DNA of 64,000 nucleotides from Ceratobasidium sp. AG-K (taxonomy: Eukaryota; Basidiomycota; Agaricomycetes; Cantharellales; Ceratobasidiaceae). Under the pieces are notes generated by a model. That model had not been told where the DNA came from. It was given only the letters and a program-made list of their open reading frames with translations, and did no database searches. A program made the position numbers and the translations under genes. The DNA lies in assembly GCA_037039685.1 (NCBI GenBank), contig JAWNGF010000004.1, positions 5,258,152 through 5,322,151 on the forward strand, read 5' to 3'. Below are positions 24,633 through 34,900 of the stretch, piece after piece (position 1 is the first letter of the stretch; the number at the start of each line of letters is the position of its first letter).

Positions 24633-25613
24633 TAAAGGTTTTCAGATGAGGAAGACTGATAAAAAAACCTAGGCTTGAAAACCTGTTATTGCATCAACAA
24701 ACAAGGTACTTTGGACCAATTTACCCACACCTCTGTCTGGCTGAACTGCAGGACCAAATCAACCCCAAATCAATTCTACACTACAGTCAATTTCACATGG
24801 CTGGGGATGGGGATAAGTTATGCTGTGTGGAACTGATTGACTGCAACACAACAGCTTGTGACAATTTGTTCATCAAAGTATCAATTTGAGTCATCACTAT
24901 ACCTACATCACCTTGTAATTAATGACTGCTGTTGCTAGTTTGACCTCTTACCCAATGCAAATGCAAGGTACACAAACTGACCCAACATCCCAATCCAACA
25001 AACTCAATACAGGCGACTGATGGACATATATCACGTCCTATTTACTGATGAGTAAGTACCCACTCATTCTCAACTATATCCAATACTTACACTTCACAGC
25101 AACAATACCCCTCAACAATAGCTCATGTGCATCACACAGTGTGATACCAAGAGTCATGATGCAGCAGACCACAATAGTCCCATAGTAAAATTTTATGCCA
25201 CCCAAATGTCATGGACAACACTGGATATAGTATATATAACCACAATTCTGGCTGTGGTTGGGAGGATGAGGCTTGGCAGGAATTGCTGGGCCATTGTTGA
25301 CCAGAGCAGAGATAGTGCATGGGCCAAATTTGTCAATGATGACAGAAACGTTGAATACAAGTGATTTCTATTCTTTAATTTGGTTTATTTACTTTACAAA
25401 CTGTCTTGATATGTCTATTCCCCATTCTGACCATCCAACTTCATTGCATGCTTCAGGAACCAACCTTGTGCCTAGAGTACTACATGTAGTGCATCTAAAA
25501 CAAATACATTGTTTGATCAACCCCACATTGTTGATTCTCACCAGCCAACAGCACTTCTTTAGTGCCAAAATTTTGGAGGCACTAGTAGGAAGCGCCTCCA
25601 CCACTCCCTGGAA

Positions 25614-26223
25614 GTGAGTAGTGACCCTGGCACTCAGAGGAAGTTCTCTGGCTTCCCACAGTGCAATAAGAAGGTCTCATTTATCCTTGACCAACTGTGG
25701 CCCCAAGCTGGGGTTCCAGCTGGCAATCAAAGCCACAAACCATATCTTGGAGGGGATCTATTCTACGGCATGGATCATGCAGTAAAGGGTCTAGTCTTTG
25801 CCACACAGACTTGCGCCCTTGTCATTTGGATAGCCAATGGTATAGCCAAGCTCAACGCCACTAAGTAGGAGCAGAAAGAGGCCAAACTAGAGATGACCAA
25901 AGAAAAGCCCCACCAGCATCCCAAAGGAAAATCCAAACCAAATGTCCCTACCAAGACTTTGCCTTATGAAAAGCTGAACAATCTGCTCAAATCTAATCTA
26001 GCAGCATTTGGCATGGCTCAGATTTCTCTTACACTATGGGTTATGTTGTGTGAGAGGGTGGAGGGGGTCAATCTGTCAACTGCAGTTTCTGATATGATCC
26101 ATCCGCTGTCATGGATCATCCCCAATCTGACTGCAGCCAACAATGTGGACGATACAGCATCTAGCTCAAAACGCGAAAAGCAGGGAGCAGGTCGATGTGG
26201 TAAAAAGGACAACAATCAAGCCA
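25614..26223 (+). pseudogene. 5' part of the degenerate SF1-helicase copy (inverted)
   Basis: Two plus-strand open pieces match the N-terminal region of the intact helicase. One ends in KPYLGGDLFYGMDHAVKGLV (intact KPYVGIDLFYGGDAAVKGLV) followed by FATQT. The other holds LAAFGMAQISLTLW (intact LAGFGMAQISLTLW) and VEGVNLSTAVS (intact VDGVNLSTATS). A stop near 25866 and other changes break it. The match stops exactly where the 1555-bp element begins. The rest of the gene continues at 19519 on the minus strand, so the two parts were separated by an inversion. Confidence 0.88.
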
Positions 26224-27778
26224 CTCAACAAAGTCTGAAATTTCTTTGAAGCACTCTGAAGTGCTCTGAAGCACAGGGAGTCTGGGAGTCAAGTCCCTGT
26301 TTAGTGAGCACTCCCGAGATGTGGCACATCCTCACAAGCATGCAAGGAGATCTGGTGTTTGATCACAAAGGCAAGGATATCTGGCATTCAATGTGAGGGC
26401 TGTGAGATGTGGCATATCTGGAGAGATGTGGCACTCTGGCTGGGGCCCAGCATTGTTTGCCAGTTGTAGATGGATTGCTAATCAGCCAAATTTCGCTTTT
26501 ATATATATTATACACTGTAATGTACTTGTACAATTGAGCACCAGACACATATAGCGATTACATACACAGGGAACAAAGAAGAGAGCACAAAGACACGACA
26601 AAAAGACTGTGTTGATTGCAGCTACAGCTACAACCAGTCAGTCATCAATCTAACCAAGAGATCAGCCCTTAGGCACCAAACAGATAGAGAGCAATGACGA
26701 GATGGACACAGGCATGCACAACTGCTAAAATAGAGGGCCAGCCAAGGAGTGTGGCTCATTGAGAGCAAATGGGCCTGCCTACACAAGATAAGACTTACCA
26801 GATGGCCCTGATCCCTCAAGGGTCAGGGCAGGACAGCAATAACACAGGTTGGGATGGCAAAGGGTAGAAAATGGTGGTTGAGGGGGAAATTAGAGACAAA
26901 ATCAGCTGCAGAGGCTGTTAAGTGGCTGACAGTTGACCCCACCCTGAACAATTATTGAGTGAGTCACACTGATGGTGCCTGAGCTCGACTGCTATTGTCC
27001 CACACTATGTCCTACTATTGTTCTGTACTAGGTCCTGCTCTTGTCCATCTCTTGTCTCTTACCACCACCAACGTTGATTGACTCACTATCCCTGTGCAAA
27101 CCTTGTTGTCAATGCTTGGACACCAATGTTGATGTCTTGTTGCCAACTGCAGCTCCTATCTTCTTGCCTATTGCATGCCCAACAAAACTTGCTTGTGTTG
27201 GATTGAACAAGCCCTTAGGTCGATAATATGGTGCCTGTGTTGCCAGCATTGCATGCACTGTGGGTACAAGATTTGTCACCCATCTAAATCACCCAGGCTG
27301 ATGTGAACAAGCTCAGATTACTGTCACTCAGATGCTTTTCATTGTGTGGTGTATGTGTGCCAGCTCTTTCCTGTACCCTAGTTTTTTTTGTGCTGCGTTT
27401 CATTTGTTAGTAAGCTTGTTGGTTGGTCTGTCCTTGATTCTTCTTGTCATCCTGTTATGTACCAATGTTCCTCTGCAAGTTGTTACTTAGTCCTCTCATT
27501 CTTGTAATCAATGTACCTGTAGGTCTTGTCTTGTGTGAGACTGCTGCCAGCTGGCAGGATAATGCATTTGCCATGCAGGAACATTAGCGTGCTTGGTGCT
27601 ACTCCTGCACAATCTTAATTTGAATGATTGCTCACCTGCCCTCACTGGGATCTCCTGAGGCTCCCCATCAGACGCCACACCTTGCCATCAAACCGCCACA
27701 CCTCCCGAGCACTTGTGGAGCCTGCAACGCCCTTTGGAGTGCTTGCCGGCTCAGGAGGAGAAATCTATTTTGCTGATG
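26224..27778 (-). mobile_element. 1555-bp non-autonomous element, copy 2
   Basis: The reverse complement of copy 1 (19520-21074) with the same length and few differences; the most diverged stretch is near 26265-26300. It begins CTCAACAAAG and ends TTTTGCTGATG on the plus strand. It separates the N-terminal region of the Tnp2 gene (right) from the helicase 5' part (left). Together the copies form an inverted repeat with a 5149-bp spacer. Confidence 0.85.
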
Positions 27779-28578
27779 TGGGACGTTGAGAGGCTGGTTG
27801 TCATCAAGATCTGGGACATCAGGCTCAGGCTCAGGCCAATCCTCAATTGTGACCAGAGGGTTATATCAGAGCCCATCTACCAGGTTGCTGGTGTGTTGGT
27901 AAAGTAGTACCCCACCATTGTGTGCACTTACCCGGCCAGGGCCTCATTGATAATCCCTTGTGCCACATTGGGTGTTGGTGGTCTGCCTAAGTAGGACCAT
28001 AATTGTTAGCAATCATGTTAACAACTGGTGGGGGTGTGTATACCAAGGGGACCATTGCCTGTAACCACCACGGCCAAGTTGGGTGTTGGAGGTTGGTCTA
28101 AGCAGCAGGGAATGTGTTAGCAAGCCATCCAGGAATACCCCTGTACTCACCTTCATCAGGGCTCATATTCCATTCTGGCCCAATTTCTGGGAAAGGCTCA
28201 GTCAGCAGATGTGACATGAATTAGCTAGCTGTACATGCCTTGGTTGTCACCATCATTTTGAGCCTCCTCTTGGTTAAAAACTGGTTCCATCTCAATGTTA
28301 TTACCTGCATCCACAGCATTGTGAAGAAGGCCTTGTGGGGCTGGGGTGAATTGAGCCTCAAGGATCTGCTGATACTTGCTGAGGTGTTGGTGGACTTGTT
28401 GAGCTGAAAGAAATTTCTGGCGGCATATACAAAGTATCAAGCCTGGGTCCTTGGGGTTTTGCATGACAAGGGATGGTGAGATGGTAAGCCATGGGGCATT
28501 TGTTATAAGATGGTCAAGCTCAGAGTCAATTTCTGTCACATGATCTGCCCCTCCCATGATTCCACTGACCTCAATCAA
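27779..28578 (-). pseudogene. N-terminal fragment of the Tnp2 transposase gene
   Basis: A 117-codon minus-strand frame at 28578-28225 contains CICRQKFLSAQQVHQHLSKY, resembling the Cys/His finger that opens fungal Tnp2 proteins. Further on, an acidic stretch (PEPEPDVPDLDDNQPLNV, just right of 27779) stays in frame with the Tnp2 body at 21077 once the 1555-bp element and one CA are removed. That in-frame join is the main support. The finger assignment alone is weak. Confidence 0.6.
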
Positions 28579-28933
28579 GGTTCCTGCACAAGTCCATCAC
28601 TGCCAGGTATGAAGCATAACTAGTTTACATGTTAACGGTACTTATCAAACTCTACACCAAGAGTTCACTGACATAATTATTACTCTTAGGAATATTCAAG
28701 AATTCTGTGCCCCTGGCATGTTCCAACTATTCCTGTGCTCTCCCTGTGCCTCGTTGTCAGAGACCCCAAAGTGCATAACGGCATTCATTTTGAGGCTAAA
28801 TTTAACACCCTCTGCCTTATAGGTTAATACCCAATGATGAAGATATGTCACCCTGTAACAAACACTCCCTGCTACCACATACCACAAACAAAAGTCAGCA
28901 CCCCACCTAAACCCCTCCTTGCCGTTCATCTAC
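28579..28933. other. Upstream region of the casein kinase 1 gene
   Basis: About 355 bp between the Tnp2 fragment and the kinase start codon. A 77-codon minus-strand frame (28696-28929) overlaps it, but I see no family signal there. I found no clear TATA box. It presumably holds the kinase promoter. Confidence 0.35.
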
Positions 28934-31900
28934 ATGGACCTTTCCGTTGGCAGAAAGTACCATCTTGGCAAAGAAATTGGTAGCAGATCCTTTGGTAAGT
29001 CAGATACTTGCTTGAAGGCGACTTGTCGCAACCTGCTAAATAGAAGTGTTGACGACGACTATCGACTGTGGACCGTGACCAATAAGTCTAAGTAGACTAA
29101 ATCGGTGGAGGGAAATCGCTAGCTTCTAAGTAGAAGTCCTAGCTCCAAATCCCAAGTGGCTGCTGTTTGCAAGGCTAAGTAGCCAAGTGCCTCTGATCAC
29201 ACTGCAGGGAGAGTTGACGAGGCGAAGCAAGCTGGGGATGACCATGCTTGCAAGCCAGTATATATACTCAAAAGGCGAGTGAGTCATACTATGTACATGA
29301 GTCACAAGCCTGAGTCAGAGTCCGAGTCATAAAGAGGCCGCGCAGGTCGGCCAATAGAAAACAGCATGAGTCATATGACTCATGGTAACACGTCATCCAT
29401 ACACCTCACTAAACGAGGGAGAGGGCCACATCTATACAGAAGGCGCTGTAAGGCGCCGGTACAAGCCACGAACATGCAGAACAGAGACAGAGGGCGGGAC
29501 ATGTCACGACATTGCCCCCCCACATAGGGCCAGGTGGTGGAGCGCCTGGGCCTATCTGCGGGCGACCCATTCCTTCAATTCCAGCCAGCCAACCCGTTCT
29601 GCCAGGTTTCGCATGTCCGTTTCCAGGACCTCGTTCATGCGGTCCCACTTCTCCTGGTAGAGCTTGTCAAGCTCCTCCTGGTGACGTTGCTGGAGGCGCT
29701 CGAGCTCTTGCTGCTCACGAGTTGCCCATTGGTCTTGTCGATGGTCGAGCCATTTGTTGAGCTGGTCGACAGACCAGGACCCGCATTGGACGAGGCGATA
29801 TGCCTCCAGGACGTTGGCGTCGCAGGGCATGCGATCGGCAGGGGGGTGCAGCTCGAGGTTGGCGATTGCTTGCCCCACATCGGCAATGAGGGCCTCGACA
29901 TTGTCTCAGGCCCTGTCCCAGGTTGCGTTCCACTCCCGCTCAATCCGCTCGGCGTCGTCGTCGGTGATAGGGGGAGGGGGAGGGACATCGACCGCTTCCT
30001 CCTTGATTTCGCCTGACTCCAGGCTGGCTTCTTGAGCTGTCCAGTCGGCAATGTTGAAAGGGGGTTCACAGTAGGTGTTGTTAGCGACTGGACGTTCAGG
30101 CTTCTTTTGCCACTCACAAGGGGTGGGCCATCCACTGGTGAAGTCGTAGGAGCAGTCGCTCCACCAGATCCCGTCGCTATCGACGTGTCCTCCATTGGCG
30201 ATGGCGATACGGGGGTCGGTTTCTCGCTTGAACCACTTGTCACCTTCCCACTTGTAGCCGGTGTCCCTATTCCAGGCGTCGGCGCTTTTGGTGACCACAT
30301 CGCGGACGGTAAGTCCGATGCAGCCGCGGCAGTGGTAGTACTTGCTGCAGCCGATGTCGGTCGGGTCGCTGGGCCGGGCATCGGGGTGGCTAACCCAGAG
30401 GAGGGAGCCGAGTTGGGGGTGGACGAGGGACCTACGTTCTTCGTCCCACTTGAGGTCGCCTCGCTTGGCGAGGGGGATGTAGCCGAGGTGAACCCCGGGC
30501 TCGAGATCGTTGGCCAGTTTCCTGGCCTCTTTGAGGGACCAGGGCGCTGTGGCCCTGCAGTTGATGGCGAACTCGCCGGGTCCTCCGGCCATGATGGCCT
30601 TGCCGTAGGAGGCGCTGAGCCTATACAAGGCGAGGCGGGCAGCGGCAGCGGCGTTGTTGTTGCGGATGGGGGCCATTGCGATAGTGAAAAACGGTTTTTT
30701 GAAGGTTGGTAGGGAAAGTAGGCTAGGAGCGGACTGGAAGTAGTTGGCTGAGTAGCTGGGATGAGGACCTCAGCTGCTCTTCCTCTCATCTTTTTGTACT
30801 CCTGTGGTGTGAAATTCGGAGGGAGGGGCCCGGTGGGAAAGTCCTTCTGGAACTTTCTCATCACTGGAGTCATGTCGGCAAATTTTTCTGCCCGTTCTTC
30901 CGTGTCTTCTAGAGGTCCATAGCCTTTCCATCTGATGCGGTATTTCAGCCCATCAGGGTCCTGATGCCAATCGACGATTCTTTCTACTTCATATTCTTCC
31001 TCTCCTTCTTCCGTGACAATCGGCGGAGGCCGGGGCTGGTTTCGTTGGAAATCCACATCTTCCTTGTACTGAGTCAACATATTTCCATGGAATACATCGT
31101 GTATCTTCATGGACTTGGGGAGAACAAGCTGGTAGGCGTGTGAGGAGATTTGTTTTTTGACAACAAAGGGGCCAGTCTTTTTGTCATCAAGCTTCTTGCT
31201 TGGGCGTCTGGTTTTGATATTGGTGGTCAGGAGCCATACAATGTCTCCTTCCTTGTACTGTTTCTTTGGAAGTTCCTCCCTTGTTTGATGGTATTCCATC
31301 ATTGCCTTTGCTTCTTCCCATACAGCCTCCATATCCTTTGTCCATTTGTCGCCTTCAGGAGATTGAGTCGTATATTCTTCGATTGACCATTTTGGAGTCA
31401 TTCCATAGACGATCTCAAAAGGTGACTTGTTTGTCACACGGTTTCTGTGGTTGTTGTGGCAAAATTCTGCAATAGGTAGCCATTTGGCCCAATCGTCTTG
31501 TCTGTGGTTGCAGAAGATTCTCAGCCATCCTTCTAACCATTGGTTTGTTTTTTCAGCAAGGCCATCGGTCTCCGGATGGAAGGCGGTGCTGAACGTTGGT
31601 TGGATATCGAGTCTTTTGTACACAGCATCCAGGAAGTGAGATTTGAAAGTGGTTCCCCTATCAGAAACGGTGGTTTTTGGGAAACCGTGGAGACGCCATA
31701 CTTCCTTGATGAAGATATCGGCAAGTTGTTCCGAGTTGGTGGCTTCGTTGCAGGCGATGAAATGTGCCATCCGTGAGAAGCGATCTACAACAACAAGGAC
31801 ACTGTCGAACCCTTTGGATTTAGGCAGTTTCACGATAAAATCATAGGCGATGTTTTCCCAGGGTTTTTCCGGGATCGGTAAGGGTTTGAGTGGCAAGTGT

Positions 31901-34900
31901 CCTTTGCTTCCCTTCCCCCTTTGGCAGATTTCACAGCTTTCCACAAAGCGGTTCACTTGGGCTTTCATGCCAGGCCAATAGTATCTTCTAGAAAGAAGTT
32001 CAAGCGTTCTAGCCTGTCCTTGGTGTCCTGCCATGGGTGTGTCGTGGTGGAGCTGTAATAATTTCAGTTTGATGTTCTTCTCGTCTGGCACAACGATTCT
32101 TCCTTGGTACCATAGAAGATTCTCCCCCCATTCGTAATCTTTGAATTGTTTTTTCACCGAGGGGGGAAGTAAATCCTTTTCCTTTGTGCTGGCAATCAAA
32201 GTTTGCAAGCTTTCATCTTCTTCTTGTCCTTCCTTGAGTTCGTTCATGAGGTCAGATCTCATCATAGCAGCAAAACCTTTGAATCTTTCGGCAGAAATCA
32301 TGGTTTGTTCCGCAGATGCGATGTCCCCGTGGTCACTTCTTCTTGAGAGAATGTCTGGTTTCTCCGACATCTTCCCAGGGCGATAGTGGATTTCGAAGTT
32401 GTAGCTTGCCAACATCAGAAGCCATCTATGGTGTCTTCGGTTGAAATTGACAGAGTCCTTCCAATATGTCAGGTTTTTGTGGTCTGTGTAGATGATCACT
32501 GGTTCCTTTGTTCCTTCAAGGTGGATGCGCCAATGTCTCAATGCTTCAATGATGGCGAAAAGTTCCTTGTCGTGTGTATCGTAGTTCAATTCCGCATCCT
32601 TGAAGCTTTTGGAGAGGAAGCCAATAGGGTGCAAGTATCCATCCTCCTGTCGTTGACTGAGGATTGCCCCTAAGGCGACTCCTGAGGCGTCTGTTTCCAG
32701 GAAGTATTGTTTTGATTCATCTGGATGTGCAAGTACCGGTTCCTCCGAGACCATCTTCTTCAGGTTTTCGAAGGCTTCTTGGTGTACCTCCTTCCATTCC
32801 CATTTCTGGTCTTTTCGTGTGAGCTGCATCAGAGGCTTGACGATGGAGGAGAAGGAAACGACAAATCTCCTGTAGAAGTTGCAGAAGCCAATGAATGCTT
32901 GTAATTGCTTGATGGTTTTTGGAACGGGCCATTCTTGGATAGTCTTGATCTTGTCTTGGTTCATGGAGATGCCTTGCCCATCCACTACAAAGCCCACCCA
33001 ATCGGCTTTTTTGCCAAAGAAGGTGCACTTCCTGAGGTTCCCATACAAATTGTTTTTGCGTAGTCTTTCAAGGACTTCCCTGATGTCCAATGTGTGTTGA
33101 TTTCTTCCCCTGGAGATAATCAGGATGTCGTCAATGTAGACCACTATCTTCTTTCCGATCAAGTCCCTGAAGATATTGTCCATCATTCTTTGGAAAGTTG
33201 AGGGTGCGTTTTTCAGTCCGAAGGGCATCACAGTATATTCAAACAATCCTTCAGAAGTGCTGAATGCTGTTTTCCATTCGTCCCCTTCTCTGATTCTCAC
33301 GTTCCAGAACCCGTTCTTCAGGTCAAGGGAAGTGATGAAGAGTTCTTCGTTCGATTTGTCGCTGGTTTTCTTGAAGATTTCCAGGAGTTGGTCCATCAGT
33401 GGTATGGGGTAGCGATCTGGAATAGTTTCCGCATTTGCTCCTCTGTAGTCCACAACTGGTCTCAGGTCAGGAACAGTTTGTCCTGGTTTCAACGTTTTTG
33501 TGACAAAGAATAAACTTGCAGCGACCGGAGAATCGCTGGGTCTGATTCTTCCTGACTTCAGTTCCGACTTCACATATTCCCTTGTGGCTTCCCTTTCCTT
33601 AGGAGAAAGTGGATAAGCCTTTCTTGGTTTTGGAAGTTTGTTGTTGTCGTAAAAGTCTATTTTGCAATCCCACTTCCTATGCTCCGGAAGCTTGTCATAT
33701 TGTTCTTCGTCAAAGACATCTGCAAAGTCCCTGAGTTCTTCTGGAAGTTCTTGTAACATTCCTGCTTTTGCTTGGATGCTTGGCTCCTTTCTCCATTTGA
33801 TGGAGAAGGGTGCCCAGGAGATATCGGGGTTTGTTTCCTTCAACCATGTCATACCGAGGATCATAGGTTGGGTTCCTGTTGTCATGACATAGAATCTTTG
33901 TTCGAAGGTCTTTCCTTCGATATCAAATTTCAGTTTGCAACGGTGTTTGATGAGATTTTTTCTTGTTTTCCCATCGATGGTTTCCACGTGTCTGGGAGTT
34001 TGTAAAGTGGTCAAGGGAATATTGTTTCTTTTTGCAAAGTTCAGGTCGATGAAGTTTCGAGAGGAGCCAGAATCGATGAGAGTCGAGATTTTTTCCGTGA
34101 TTCCCTCTGCTTGTGTATATACCATGGGTGATTCATTTGTGGCTTTGTAGTAGTATACATTTTGCAGAGAGGATATTGGGGCATCTTCGCACACGGTGGA
34201 GAGACGCCCATCTAGTTTTCCGACTCTGAATCGGTAGACTTGGTTTCCTCCGTTTCTCCTTCCTTCACTTCTCCAGCTTTTCCTTTCATCGGGGCCTTTC
34301 CTTTGTTCTTGAAGGTCCATTCCTTTTTGCAATCAGCAATTGCGTGTCCTGCTTCCCCACATTTGATGCAGAGGTTGTTTTCCATGCGGCGTTTCTTTTC
34401 GGTTTGAGGAACAAGGTCTCCTTTCACTTTTCTTGGGGTGGATTTGGATCCCTCTGCCTTGTCTTCCTTCTTTCCTTTGTTTTGTGGGTTTGTGAGCTTC
34501 TGGATTTCTTCAGCTTGGAGAGCAATATCAATCCATCCTTCCAAGTTTCTTTGTTCGGCGGCCCTTCTGTCCCTGAGTTCTTCGCGGAAGAGTTCTGCTT
34601 TGATAAGCCTGTTCAAACCTTGTCTAAAGCGCGCGATCAGGGCGGAGCTGTTCCAATTGAGCTCTTGTGCGAGAAGTCGGAATTCGGATACGTATTCCCC
34701 TACTGATTTGTTTTGATAGAGGCGTTGGATCCCTTGTTCTGCTTGGATCTTCTTGCTGGGATCGCTCCATTGCTTCTCGTAGGCGTTTTGGAATGCTTCC
34801 CATGAATCTAGCCAAGGGTGATTTTCATTGTCATTGTATCGGTTGAGGACAGGTTGTGCCCAATTTCCTGCTGGTCCTTCAGCCATGTTCATGAGGGTAG

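Larger units (their letters stand above)
21075..25370 (+). pseudogene. Decayed Tnp2-type (CACTA) transposase
   Basis: Open pieces match the order of the fungal Tnp2 transposase. They include the stretch before PGVVLDVFDSKNCHSLLDTQ, then MDRFTLFKQQQHGHSTSWAI and the block with KGHNMLTPCCACYVQGI (22002-22658). HWTSEFKGLDQGTGMY and STIPSSF-like sequence follow (22646-22915), then WAFVMERFCG (23207-23485) and a C-terminal VVGRMRLGRNCWAIVDQSRD (25.27 kb). Stops lie near 21961 and 21991, and two MITE-like elements sit inside. The N-terminal part lies on the other side of the inversion at 27779-28578. Non-functional. Confidence 0.85.

Noticed and set aside
19520..27778. The inverted 1555-bp copies as terminal repeats of one 8.3-kb transposon
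   Set aside because: The outer flanks continue two different interrupted genes and each copy has its own CA flank after un-inversion, which fits two separate insertions better.
30032..30712. A 226-codon plus-strand frame opposite ORF3
   Set aside because: Low-complexity Gly/Val/Ala-rich translation, explained by the GC-rich codons of ORF3 on the other strand.
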